NCBI RefSeq assembly: GCF_014652855.1
Contig: NZ_BMZP01000007.1
Span: forward strand, 168,756-232,755
Source of the DNA: Novosphingobium pokkalii
Lineage (GTDB): Bacteria; Pseudomonadota; Alphaproteobacteria; Sphingomonadales; Sphingomonadaceae
DNA length: 64,000 bases
Direction: 5' to 3'
Shown in pieces: positions 1-8,450 of this stretch. Under the pieces are notes generated by a model. It did not search any database, was not told the DNA's origin, and was given only the letters and a program-made list of their open reading frames with translations. Numbering within the stretch: the first letter of the stretch is position 1; the number at the start of each line of letters is the position of its first letter. The position numbers and the translations under genes were made by a program.

Positions 1-1
1 C

Positions 2-874
2 ACTTCGGCCGGGCAGATCTATATCCCGGTGATCAATTCCGCGCTGATGGTGGCGGTGATCCTCCTGGTGCTGATGTTCCGTCACTCGTCCAACCTTACG
101 GCGGCCTATGGCATTGCCGTGACCGGGGCGATGATGATTGACAACGTCCTGCTGGGCGTGGTGCTGGTCAAGCTGTGGCACTGGCGGCCGGTGCTGGCCT
201 CGGGCCTGCTGGCGCTGTTCATGGCGATCGACCTGGGATACCTGGGCGCCAACCTGACCAAGATTCCCGATGGCGGCTGGGTGCCGCTGGCGATGGGCAT
301 CACCATCTTCACGCTGCTGACCACCTGGTCGCGCGGGCGGGCGCTGATGCGGGCAGGGATGGCCGAAGGGTCGATCCCGCTGGAAGTCTTCACCAAGTCT
401 GCCCATTCCAGCGCGGCGCGGGTGGCGGGCACGGCCATCTTCATGGCTTCGGCCTCCAACGGCGTGCCTTCGGCGCTGCTGCACAACATCAAGCACAACA
501 AGGTGCTGCACAATCGCGTGGTGATCCTGACGGTGCAGATTCAGGACGAGCCCTATGTCGATCCGGCGCAGCGGTCAGACGTGAAGGACTTCGGCAATGG
601 CTTCTATCGCCTGAAACTGCGCTTCGGGTTCCTGGAAGAGACCGACGTGCCCGCCGCGCTCAAGACCATCACCACTTGCGGCGAACCGTTCGACATGATG
701 AAGACCAGCTTCTTCCTCTCGCGCCAGACGCTGATCCCGTCGGACAAGCCGGGCATGGCCTTGTGGCGCGAAAAGCTGTTCGCCTGGATGCTGCGCAACG
801 CGGCCAGCGCGATGGAATTCTTCCGCTTGCCGACCAATCGCGTGGTCGAACTGGGCAGCCAGCTAAGGATTTGA
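2..874 (+). CDS. kup: Kup-type potassium uptake protein, C-terminal part (5' end outside window)
   Basis: The frame is open from the window edge, so the gene begins upstream; 290 C-terminal residues are visible. The first part holds hydrophobic helices with the Kup-like Thr-Ala-Ala-Tyr-Gly-Ile-Ala segment, and the rest is a hydrophilic cytosolic domain ending in a region rich in Phe, Pro and Asn ([13 protein letters not shown]) that is typical of Kup C-termini. Kup proteins are inner-membrane K+/H+ symporters important at low external potassium or acid pH. The assignment rests on these motifs and the layout of a few last membrane helices followed by a cytosolic tail. No terminator is evident before the next gene. 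Confidence 0.9.
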   Translation, partial: TSAGQIYIPVINSALMVAVILLVLMFRHSSNLTAAYGIAVTGAMMIDNVLLGVVLVKLWHWRPVLASGLLALFMAIDLGYLGANLTKIPDGGWVPLAMGITIFTLLTTWSRGRALMRAGMAEGSIPLEVFTKSAHSSAARVAGTAIFMASASNGVPSALLHNIKHNKVLHNRVVILTVQIQDEPYVDPAQRSDVKDFGNGFYRLKLRFGFLEETDVPAALKTITTCGEPFDMMKTSFFLSRQTLIPSDKPGMALWREKLFAWMLRNAASAMEFFRLPTNRVVELGSQLRI

Positions 875-969
875 TCGGAAACGGCGCGGTATCGTCTTGG
901 CGCTTGCGATGGACGTAGCAAACTGCAAAGTCTGGTAAATTCCCTGCGCACAAGGGGGACCGCCCGCGC

Positions 970-2007
970 ATGAACGAAGCCGATATCCTGCGCGACATCC
1001 TTGATGCGCAGTTGGACATGCTGTGCCGCTTCACGGCCGATGGCACGATCCTGTTTGCCAACACCGCCTATGCGCGGATGATGGGCCATGCGCGGGAAGA
1101 CCTGACCGGGCGCAACCTGTGGCAGTTCGTCCCGGAAAGCGAGCATGCGGCGATCCGCGCCGAATTGGCCGATCTCACCCCGCAAAATCCTTCGCGTACG
1201 ATCGAGAACCGGCTGGAGGCGGCCGATGGCAGCGTGCGCTGGACGCTGTGGCGCAACCATGCCTTGGCGTTCGACGCGCAGGGGCGCTGGCAGATGGCGC
1301 AGTCCACCGGCATCGACATCACCGAGCGCAAGATGCTGGAAGACCGCCTGCGCCTGTTGCTGGAGGAATTGAACCATCGCGTGAAGAACACGCTGATGGT
1401 GGTGCAGGCCATGGCCTGGCAATCGTTTCGGGGCATGGACGGGGCAGCGGAGGGGGTGGAGAACTTCACCGCGCGGCTTCACGCGCTGGCAGCGGCGCAC
1501 ACCATTCTCAGCCGGCGCCAATGGGCCGGAGCGCCGATGGCCGACGTGGTGCGGCAAGGCCTGACAGTGTGCAACGGCGAACTCGGCATGGGCGGGGCGC
1601 GGCGAGTCACGGTATCCGGCCCAGACCTGACGATCGGCGCGGCGCCCACCGTGTCGCTGGTGTTGGTGCTGCACGAGTTGGCCACCAATGCGATCAAGTA
1701 TGGCGCCCTGTCCAACGCGACCGGCACGGTGTCGGTTTGCTGGACGGTGGAAGCCGATGGCCGGGTCAGCCTGGAATGGCGCGAGCAGGGTGGCCCTTCG
1801 GTCAGCCCGCCCAAGCGCAGCGGCTTCGGCACCCGGCTGATCCGGGATGCGATTACCCGGCAACTGGGTGGTGAAGCGCTGGTCGATCATGCCCATGATG
1901 GCGTGGTGGCGCGCTTCGTCCTGCCGACGGGGCATTTCAATCCCACCGGCATGGCGGCTATCGTCACCAATCCAGAGCTTTCCAATCCAGATGGGGAATC
2001 CGCATGA
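970..2007 (+). CDS. PAS-domain HWE-family sensor histidine kinase
   Basis: This is a 345-residue soluble kinase with no membrane segment. A PAS sensor domain covers about residues 8-120, ending in the usual DITERK linker. The phospho-acceptor His136 lies in ELNHRVKN, the hallmark of HWE/HisKA_2 kinases. The ATPase domain carries HELATNAIKYGAL at 235-247 and a later W-x-E segment (LEWREQGGP) followed by GFGTRLI. HWE kinases are abundant in Alphaproteobacteria and often sense light or redox or feed stress pathways; the PAS domain lacks an obvious NCRFL flavin motif, so the signal is unknown. It overlaps the downstream receiver gene by 4 nt (ATGA), which indicates one operon and probably a cognate pair. 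Confidence 0.92.
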   Translation: MNEADILRDILDAQLDMLCRFTADGTILFANTAYARMMGHAREDLTGRNLWQFVPESEHAAIRAELADLTPQNPSRTIENRLEAADGSVRWTLWRNHALAFDAQGRWQMAQSTGIDITERKMLEDRLRLLLEELNHRVKNTLMVVQAMAWQSFRGMDGAAEGVENFTARLHALAAAHTILSRRQWAGAPMADVVRQGLTVCNGELGMGGARRVTVSGPDLTIGAAPTVSLVLVLHELATNAIKYGALSNATGTVSVCWTVEADGRVSLEWREQGGPSVSPPKRSGFGTRLIRDAITRQLGGEALVDHAHDGVVARFVLPTGHFNPTGMAAIVTNPELSNPDGESA

Positions 2008-2372
2008 CTGACTCCACCTTGCCCCTGGCGGGCCGCCGCGTGCTGGTGGTGGAAGACGAATTCATCGTGGCGGCCATGCTGGCCGATGCCCTGGAAGATG
2101 ATGGCGCGGACGTGGTCGGCCCGGTCGGCACGCAAGCCGAAGCCGTCGCCGTCGCGCAAGCGGAGGCCATCGATCTCGCCGTGCTGGACTGGAACCTCAA
2201 TGGCGAGCCGGGATCGCCGGTGGCGCGGGCCTTGCGCGCGCGGGGTGTGCCGTTCGTGATTTCGACCGGCTATGGCGCGGTGGAGGCGGAATTCGCCGAT
2301 GTGCCGATCCTGCACAAGCCCTATGCCCCAGCTCGCCTCACCGCGTGTCTCGTGGACCTGCTTGGAGGTTGA
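2004..2372 (+). CDS. Single-domain response regulator receiver
   Basis: This is a 122-residue stand-alone CheY-like receiver with no output domain. The acidic pocket is Glu17-Asp18, the phosphorylatable Asp is Asp62 in LDWNLNG, the switch Ser/Thr lies in ISTGYG (87-88), and the conserved Lys is Lys105 in LHKPY. It starts inside the 3' end of the HWE kinase gene (4-nt overlap), so it is most likely phosphorylated by that kinase. With no effector domain it must act through protein contacts, as a phosphate sink, or as a relay. The following gene is convergent on the minus strand. Confidence 0.92.
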   Translation: MTDSTLPLAGRRVLVVEDEFIVAAMLADALEDDGADVVGPVGTQAEAVAVAQAEAIDLAVLDWNLNGEPGSPVARALRARGVPFVISTGYGAVEAEFADVPILHKPYAPARLTACLVDLLGG

Positions 2373-2391
2373 GCCAGGGCGGCACGGGCGT

Positions 2392-2739
2392 TCAGTGCTT
2401 GAGCGTGTCCGAGGCTTCGTCGGCGCCCTGCTTCACGCGATTGCCAAACTTGTCGGCAGCAGCGCCAGCCTTGTCGGCCGCCTTGTCCAGCTTGCGACCG
2501 GCATCGTCTGCCGCCTTGTCGGCAGCCTTGCTGGCGTTGTCGAGCGCCTTGTCTGCTGCGGCAGAGACGCTGTCGGCGGCCTTGTCGGCAGCGCGGCCCG
2601 CGTCCTTGGCAGCATCGCGCGCGTCATCGGCGGCGGAATCGGCAGCAGCGGCCGTCTTGTCCTGGGTCTTTTCCGAGCAGGCGGCCAAGCCGGCGCCGGC
2701 AAGCAGCAGGGCGGGCAGGGCGAAATAAAGGCGACGCAT
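2392..2739 (-). CDS. Small Ala/Asp/Lys-rich lipoprotein
   Basis: This 115-residue protein begins with a lipoprotein signal peptide (MRRLYFALPALLLAGAG) and a lipobox LAAC, so it should be anchored through Cys20. The mature part is almost entirely Ala, Asp and Lys in short repeats of the AADKA type, predicted to form one long amphipathic helix. This is reminiscent of LEA-like or Lpp-like helical periplasmic proteins. The start was chosen for the signal peptide and for the GGGAGTG ribosome binding site just upstream; an upstream in-frame ATG lies inside yciB and has no signal peptide. No specific function can be assigned. Confidence 0.75.
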   Translation of the reverse strand: MRRLYFALPALLLAGAGLAACSEKTQDKTAAAADSAADDARDAAKDAGRAADKAADSVSAAADKALDNASKAADKAADDAGRKLDKAADKAGAAADKFGNRVKQGADEASDTLKH

Positions 2740-2807
2740 GTGACGGTCACTCCCGTTCGAGGTGGTTTGCTGTGGCCAACGCAGGACCGGTTTGCGCGGT
2801 TCCCCGC

Positions 2808-3464
2808 TCAATCGTGGGGCGTGGTCGTTTCCGCTTCTTCCACGGCCTGCTCGCCGCCCAGGCCATGGCGCAGCAGCATCGGGATCTGCACGAAGGTGAA
2901 CAGGAACGAGAGCGCGCTGACGCCCCAGACCTTGGCCGCCAGCCAGCCATCAAAGGTGAGCGCATGGCGCAGCACTTCGTTGAGCGCGGCCAGGAACAGG
3001 AAGAACCAGGCCCAGTTGCGCGAGAGCTTGCGCCAGCCGGTTTCGTCCAGCCCGTCGAACGCGCTTTCCAGCAGCATGCGCAGCACGGCCTTGCCGCGCG
3101 CCAGCCCGATGAACAGGCCCCCGGCAAACAGCAGGTAGATCACCGTGGGCTTGATCTGGATCCAGAACGGATCGCCCAGGAACACGGTGAGCGTGCCGAA
3201 ACCCAGGATCAGCGTGGTCGAAAGCCACAGCATCGGCGAAATCCGGCCCAGGCGCCATTTCGACACCACGAGCGCGAGCACCGTGGCGGCCATGAACACC
3301 ACCGTGCTCTTGGTGATCGCCACCACCGCGCCCACGCCCGAATCCGCGCTCTTGTCCGGGCTGAAATGGCGATAGGCGAGGAAGAACACCAGCAGCGGGC
3401 CATAATCGACCGCCAGGTTCACCCACGAAGACTTGGGCTTGGCCTTGTTCTGTGGCTCGCTCAC
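2808..3464 (-). CDS. yciB: YciB/IspA family inner-membrane septation protein
   Basis: This 218-residue integral membrane protein has about five hydrophobic segments and the family signature VDYGPLLVFFLAY near the N-terminus, plus the conserved WIQIKPTVIYLLF and LNEVLRHA blocks. YciB proteins take part in envelope integrity and septation and interact with elongation and division factors in enterobacteria. The start is GTG and overlaps the ftsY stop by 4 nt (GTGA), so the gene is translationally coupled to ftsY. The C-terminus extends past the family core with an acidic tail. Confidence 0.92.
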   Translation of the reverse strand: MSEPQNKAKPKSSWVNLAVDYGPLLVFFLAYRHFSPDKSADSGVGAVVAITKSTVVFMAATVLALVVSKWRLGRISPMLWLSTTLILGFGTLTVFLGDPFWIQIKPTVIYLLFAGGLFIGLARGKAVLRMLLESAFDGLDETGWRKLSRNWAWFFLFLAALNEVLRHALTFDGWLAAKVWGVSALSFLFTFVQIPMLLRHGLGGEQAVEEAETTTPHD

Positions 3465-4387
3465 TGGAACACCCCCGCAATCACCTTGGCGACCAGGTCG
3501 GGATCGAACGGGCGAAGGTCGTCGATGGTTTCACCCACGCCGATGGCGTGGATCGGCAGGCCATATTGCTCGGCCGCCGCCACCAGCACGCCACCGCGCG
3601 CGGTGCCGTCCAGCTTGGTCATGATCAGGCCGGAAACGCCTGCCACATCCTTGAAGATTTCAATCTGTTGAAGTGCGTTCTGCCCGTTGGTGGCATCGAG
3701 CACCAACACCACGTCGTGCGGGGCTTCCGGGTTGAGGCGGCCGAGCACGCGGCGCACCTTGGCAAGCTCGTCCATCAACTCGCGCTTGTTGTGCAGGCGC
3801 CCGGCCGTGTCGACGATCAGCACGTCGGTGCCCGCGTCAGTCGCAGCCTTGACCGCATCGAACACGATGGAGGCGGGATCGCCACCTTCCGGGCCGGTGA
3901 CGATCGGAATGGCCAGGCGATCGGCCCAGACTTTCAACTGGCCGATGGCGGCGGCGCGGAACGTGTCCCCGGCCGCGAGCATCACCGAATAGTCCAGTTC
4001 CTGGAACAGATGCGCCAGCTTGGCGATCGTAGTGGTCTTGCCCGAACCGTTGACGCCGATCACCAGGATCACCTGCGGGCGCGGGAAAGCCACGATATCG
4101 AGCGGCTTGGCCACGCCGCGCAGGATCGTGGCGATTTCCTCGGCCACGGCGCTGCGCAAGGTGAGGTCGTCCAGCCCCTGTTCGAACCGGGCGGCGGCGA
4201 GCGTCTTGCGGATGCGGGCGGCGGCGCGCGGGCCAAGGTCCGACATGATCAGCGCATCCTCGATATCGTCGAGCTGCGTATCGCTGAGCCGGGTGGCGCC
4301 GCCAAAGCCCGCCAGATTGCCGGCCAGGCGCTCCGAGGTCTTGCGCAGCCCGCCGACCAGACGTTCCGACCAGCTTTCGCTACTCAT
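3461..4387 (-). CDS. ftsY: Signal recognition particle receptor FtsY
   Basis: FtsY is the membrane-associated GTPase that docks SRP-ribosome complexes to the translocon. The 308-residue protein has the NG domain only, with a short N-terminal leader in place of the long acidic A domain of E. coli; this short form is common in Alphaproteobacteria. The P-loop GVNGSGKTTT spans 111-120, followed by GDTFRAAA, DTAGRLHNK and TKLDGTARGG, the expected G-motifs. The ATG overlaps the mtaB stop by 4 nt, and the gene end overlaps yciB. Ffh, its partner, is encoded 4 kb away on the other strand. Confidence 0.97.
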   Translation of the reverse strand: MSSESWSERLVGGLRKTSERLAGNLAGFGGATRLSDTQLDDIEDALIMSDLGPRAAARIRKTLAAARFEQGLDDLTLRSAVAEEIATILRGVAKPLDIVAFPRPQVILVIGVNGSGKTTTIAKLAHLFQELDYSVMLAAGDTFRAAAIGQLKVWADRLAIPIVTGPEGGDPASIVFDAVKAATDAGTDVLIVDTAGRLHNKRELMDELAKVRRVLGRLNPEAPHDVVLVLDATNGQNALQQIEIFKDVAGVSGLIMTKLDGTARGGVLVAAAEQYGLPIHAIGVGETIDDLRPFDPDLVAKVIAGVFQ

Positions 4388-5580
4388 GCCAGCATTCCTT
4401 CTTCGATTCCTTGCGGTGTCAGCGTGATCAGGCTGCCCGGCACGGTGCCGGCAGGCAGGCGATAGGGCGCGAAATCCGGGCCATGGCCGGTGCCGTCGCG
4501 TTCGGCAAGCACTTGTGCAGGGCGGCCGACCAGGCCGTGCAGCCAGTCGGCGCGGGTTTGCGCCACGGCGGCGCGCAACTGCGCCGCGCGTTCGCGCACC
4601 AGCGGCGGCGGCACGGGCGGCATGCGCGCGGCGGGCGTGCCGGGGCGCGGCGAATAGGGAAAGACATGGCCATGGACGATGCCGGCAGCCGCCACGATGC
4701 TCAGGTTGTCGGCATGCATCGCGGCATCCTCGGTGGGAAAGCCGGCGATCAGATCGGCGCCGATGGCCATGTCCGGGCGGTGGCGGCGCAGGGTGTCCAC
4801 CAGGTCCAGCGCCTGCGCGCGGGTGTGGCGGCGCTTCATCCGCTTGAGCACCATGTCCGCCCCCGATTGCAGCGAAAGGTGCACATGGGGCATCACGCGC
4901 GGCTCGTGGCACAAGAGGTCCAGCAGCAGCGGGTCGATCTCGACGCCATCCACCGAAGACAGGCGCAGGCGGGGCAGGGCGGGGAAAGCGCGCAGGATCG
5001 CCGCGACCAGATCGCCCAGCCGCGCCGGCTCGGGCAGATCGGCGCCCCAACTGGTCAGGTCCACGCCGGTCAGCACCACTTCCGCCACGCCATGGGCCAG
5101 GTGCCCGGCCAGGGTTTGCAGCACCTGCGCGATCGGCGCGGAGCGGCTGGCGCCGCGCCCGGCGGGAATGATGCAGAACGTGCAGGCATGGTCGCAGCCG
5201 TTCTGCACCGCCACGAACGCGCGGGTGTGGCGTTCTGATGCCGCCACCGGCACGGGTGGCGCAGGCACCTGCCAGCGCGCGGGATCGAGCTTGGCCGAAT
5301 TTTCGATGACGCCGTCGACTTCTTCCATCGCGGCAAAGGTGGCCGGATCAATCGTGGCCGCGCAACCGGTCACCAGCAGGCGCGCCTGCGGGTGGTCGCG
5401 GCGCAGGCGGCGCACGGCGCGGCGCGACTGGCGCACCGCCTCGGCCGTGACGGCGCAGGAATTGACCACGACGGTGGCGGTCGGCGCGGCGGCCAGCAGG
5501 CCCCGGATGGCCTCGCTTTCCGAAAGGTTCATCCGGCAGCCGAGCGTGACGACTTCGGGTGGGGCGGCCTGTTCGGGCAA
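4384..5580 (-). CDS. mtaB: tRNA (t6A37) methylthiotransferase MtaB
   Basis: MtaB is a radical-SAM enzyme that converts t6A37 to ms2t6A37 in tRNAs reading ANN codons. The N-terminal MTTase domain has cluster ligands Cys15 (TLGCRMN), Cys42 (NSCAVT) and Cys73 (VTGCAA). The radical-SAM triad is Cys129, Cys133 and Cys136 (CDHACTFC). A substrate-binding tail follows. The start is an unusual TTG, supported by a GAGG motif 5-8 nt upstream and by the need to include Cys15, since the next ATG lies after it. It starts 7 nt after dapF and overlaps ftsY, forming dapF-mtaB-ftsY-yciB. Confidence 0.94.
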   Translation of the reverse strand: MPEQAAPPEVVTLGCRMNLSESEAIRGLLAAAPTATVVVNSCAVTAEAVRQSRRAVRRLRRDHPQARLLVTGCAATIDPATFAAMEEVDGVIENSAKLDPARWQVPAPPVPVAASERHTRAFVAVQNGCDHACTFCIIPAGRGASRSAPIAQVLQTLAGHLAHGVAEVVLTGVDLTSWGADLPEPARLGDLVAAILRAFPALPRLRLSSVDGVEIDPLLLDLLCHEPRVMPHVHLSLQSGADMVLKRMKRRHTRAQALDLVDTLRRHRPDMAIGADLIAGFPTEDAAMHADNLSIVAAAGIVHGHVFPYSPRPGTPAARMPPVPPPLVRERAAQLRAAVAQTRADWLHGLVGRPAQVLAERDGTGHGPDFAPYRLPAGTVPGSLITLTPQGIEEGMLA

Positions 5581-5587
5581 AGTCGCC

Positions 5588-6409
5588 TCAGAGGGGGTAG
5601 AGCGCGTCGTCGAAAGCGCCTTCGAAGCTGGTGGTGGCCGGGCCGGTCATGGTGATCGTGCCGCCTTCGGGCCAATCGATGCGCAAGCTGCCGCCGGGCA
5701 GGTCCACCGCCACGCTGCGCCCCACCAGCTTGCGCCGCATCGCCGCCACGGCCGTGGCGCAGGCGCCGGTGCCACAGGCGCGGGTCAGCCCGGCGCCGCG
5801 CTCCCACACGCGCAGGGCAAGGTGATCGGGGCCGATCACGCTGGCGACATTCACATTGACCCGCTCGGGAAAAACCGGGTCGTTCTCGATGATCGGGCCA
5901 AGCCGGGCGAGGTCCACCGCGTGGACATCCGGCACGAAGAACACCGCATGGGGATTGCCGACGTTGACTGCCACCGGGTTTTCCAGCGTCTCCCAGCCGA
6001 GCGGCATGGCCATGGTGTCCATCGCATAGGCAAGGGGGATGGCGTTCCAGTCGAACCGGGGGGCGCCCATGTCCACGGCGATTCCGGCGTCGGTGGCCTG
6101 CGCTTCGATCAGGCCGCCGGCGGTTTCGATGCGGGTGTGCCCGGCGCGTTCGGCGCCGAGCAGCAGGCCCACGGCGCGGCTGGCGTTGCCGCAGGCGCCC
6201 ACTTCGCTGCCGTCGGGATTGAAGATGCGCATCTTCACGTCTGCCAGCGCCGAAGGTTCGAGTACGATGAACTGGTCGCAGCCGATGCCGGTGTGGCGAT
6301 CGGCCAGCGCCGCAGCGCGCGCGGGCGAGACCGGCAGCGCGGTTTCGCGCGCGTCGATCACGACGAAATCGTTGCCCAGGCCGTGCATCTTGATGAAGGG
6401 AATGCGCAT
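5588..6409 (-). CDS. dapF: Diaminopimelate epimerase
   Basis: DapF interconverts LL- and meso-diaminopimelate, the last step before lysine and the source of the peptidoglycan cross-linking residue. The 273-residue protein has both catalytic cysteines in their signature contexts: Cys73 in GACGNASR and Cys212 in RACGTGA. The start MRIPFIKMHGLGNDF matches the family N-terminus; an in-frame ATG 36 nt upstream would add an atypical extension. It heads the likely operon with mtaB, ftsY and yciB. Confidence 0.97.
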   Translation of the reverse strand: MRIPFIKMHGLGNDFVVIDARETALPVSPARAAALADRHTGIGCDQFIVLEPSALADVKMRIFNPDGSEVGACGNASRAVGLLLGAERAGHTRIETAGGLIEAQATDAGIAVDMGAPRFDWNAIPLAYAMDTMAMPLGWETLENPVAVNVGNPHAVFFVPDVHAVDLARLGPIIENDPVFPERVNVNVASVIGPDHLALRVWERGAGLTRACGTGACATAVAAMRRKLVGRSVAVDLPGGSLRIDWPEGGTITMTGPATTSFEGAFDDALYPL

Positions 6410-6460
6410 GGCCCGCGATCTAGGCGCCAATGGCCCCCCGCGCAATGCCTGCGCAGTGGA

Positions 6461-8128
6461 TCAGCCGTTCGCGGCGCGATCCTGCGCCGGGGCAGCATCG
6501 GCGTGATCGTGGCCGCCGACCAGCAGATCCTCGGCGGCCAGCGCGGCGCGCACGGTCTGCGCGTCCTGCGGTTGGCCATAGAGGAAGCCCTGGCCCTTGA
6601 ACGAGCCGAGCTTGCGCAGTTCTTCCAGCACGCCTTCGGTCTCGATGCCCTCGGCGGTCAGCGGCAGGTCCAGCCCCTGGCCCAGCGAGGTGATCGCGGC
6701 GACGATCGTGGCGCTGTCCTTGCAGCGATCGAGCGTGGACACAAAGCTGCGATCGATCTTGATCCGGTCGAACGGCAGCGAGCGCAATTGCGCGATCGAG
6801 CTGTAGCCGGTGCCGAAATCATCCAGGCTCAGGCGGATGCCCTGGTTCTTGAGGCTGGCGACGAGCGAGCGCACCAGCGGCAGGTTTTCGTGCAGGCAGG
6901 TTTCGGTGATTTCCACATCCAGCCGGTGCGGCGGGAAATTGGCTTCGACCAGCAGCTTGAGCAGGCGCTGCGCAAACCACGGATCGCGCAGTTGCAGCGG
7001 CGAGACGTTGACCGAGAGCGTGAGCGAGGGATCCCATTCGCGCGCATCGATCAGCGCTTGGCGGATCAGCGCTTCGGACAGCTCGGCGATCACGCCGATT
7101 TCCTCGGCCACCGGGATGAACACATCGGGCGCAATCAGGCCATGACGCGGCGATTGCCAGCGCGCCAGCATTTCAAAGCCGGAGAGACGGCCGGTGTCGA
7201 TATCGATCTGCTTTTCGTAATAGGGCACGAATTCGCCCCGCGCGATGCCTTCGCGAATGCCGCTTTCCAGATCGGCGCGAAAGCGCAGTTCCTTTTCCAT
7301 CGCCGGATCGAACCAGCAGAAGCGGTTTCGTCCGCTGCTCTTGGCCTGGTACATGGCCAGATCGGCGTGGTGCTGGAGCCGCGCCGCGATGGCCGCCTCG
7401 TCGGCCTCCTGCGGTATCATCGCGCCATCGCTGCGCGCCAGGCCGATCGATCCGGAAATGTCCACGTTGCAATCGGTCAGATGCACTGGTTCGGCGAGAG
7501 CGGCGTTGAGCTGGCTGGCCACCTGTTCGACCATCGCCGCGCGGGCCGGGTCGAAGCGCAGGGCGCAGGTGAATTCGTCGCCGCCGATGCGGGCGATGAT
7601 CGCGCCGGGCGGCAGGGTTGTGCGCAGGCGCTCGGCCGTGGCGACAAGCACCGCATCACCGGTCTGGTGCCCGTGTAGGTCGTTGGCGCGCTTGAACTTG
7701 TCGAGATCGAGCATGAACAGCGCGACCGCTTCGCCCTGGGCATGGGCCTCGCGCACCATGGCCTCGATCGCACTGTCCAGGCTGCGGCGGTTGAGGCAGC
7801 CGGTGAGGGGATCAGTGAACGCCAGGGTGCGCGCGGTTTCCTCGGCGCGGCGGCGTTCGCGCACTTCGCCGGTCAGTTCCACGTAGCGGCGCCAGCCGAA
7901 GATGATCAGCGCGATGTTGAGCAGCAGAGCGTTGGCCAGGATCGAATCGACGCTGGCCCCGCCGAACAGCACATGGCGCACGGTGCGGGTAAGCACGGCC
8001 GAGCCCGAGCCGACGAACAGGATGATCGCCGCTGCGATGATTCCCAGAGCCACGATATCCCGCTCCGCGCGCGGAATGCCGGGCGTTCCTGACGCGGTAT
8101 TGCCGCTGTCCATTGCCGCGCTTGCCAT
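6461..8128 (-). CDS. Membrane-anchored GGDEF-EAL cyclic di-GMP protein
   Basis: This 555-residue protein has two N-terminal hydrophobic helices (roughly 25-47 and 65-85), then a diguanylate cyclase domain with an intact GGDEF motif (182-186), then an EAL phosphodiesterase domain. The EAL signature is degenerate (Glu319-Met-Leu) but keeps the catalytic Glu, and the NVSP, DDFGTGYSS and KIDRSFV motifs are present. Either activity could therefore be real. The start was placed at the ATG preceded by AGGG; the longer frame upstream runs into the ffh promoter region. It is divergent from ffh. Confidence 0.93.
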   Translation of the reverse strand: MASAAMDSGNTASGTPGIPRAERDIVALGIIAAAIILFVGSGSAVLTRTVRHVLFGGASVDSILANALLLNIALIIFGWRRYVELTGEVRERRRAEETARTLAFTDPLTGCLNRRSLDSAIEAMVREAHAQGEAVALFMLDLDKFKRANDLHGHQTGDAVLVATAERLRTTLPPGAIIARIGGDEFTCALRFDPARAAMVEQVASQLNAALAEPVHLTDCNVDISGSIGLARSDGAMIPQEADEAAIAARLQHHADLAMYQAKSSGRNRFCWFDPAMEKELRFRADLESGIREGIARGEFVPYYEKQIDIDTGRLSGFEMLARWQSPRHGLIAPDVFIPVAEEIGVIAELSEALIRQALIDAREWDPSLTLSVNVSPLQLRDPWFAQRLLKLLVEANFPPHRLDVEITETCLHENLPLVRSLVASLKNQGIRLSLDDFGTGYSSIAQLRSLPFDRIKIDRSFVSTLDRCKDSATIVAAITSLGQGLDLPLTAEGIETEGVLEELRKLGSFKGQGFLYGQPQDAQTVRAALAAEDLLVGGHDHADAAPAQDRAANG

Positions 8129-8450
8129 GCCGTACCCTGCTCGTCTTCCCCCAAGACCGCCCCCTGGCCGTCCTGTCTTGCACTTGCGGGAACTTACGTG
8201 GGGGCTGTTGAAATATTGGTTAAGACTTGCGCGATGGCCGGATTCCGCCGGGTTTGGCGCAGGTGCAGGGTTGCAATCAAGCAGGGCGGGGGGTAAGGGC
8301 GGCCCACTGTGGAAGCCGGGAATCGCCGGCATCCGGCAGATTCGTTTTGTACGCCCCTGATGGATGGCGCACGCTGGTCGGCGAGGTTTCGCCCACCGGC
8401 GTTTTTCGCGTTATCGACCAGAGGCGCTCGCTTTGGCAATGGAGCAGCGC
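8129..8450. promoter_or_regulatory. Divergent intergenic region between the GGDEF-EAL gene and ffh
   Basis: These 322 nt separate two divergent genes and must hold both promoters. The left part has an A/T-rich patch (GAAATATTGGTTAAG near 8210-8225) that stands out from the surrounding GC-rich DNA. I see no convincing sigma-70 pair, no ORF that looks coded and no strong hairpin. Confidence 0.4.

Noticed and set aside
4679..7678. A ~1000-codon open frame on the plus strand opposite mtaB, dapF and the GGDEF-EAL gene.
   Set aside because: It is a GC-driven antisense shadow. All three opposite genes have clear family motifs, and the frame shows low-complexity Arg/Ala runs with no domain.
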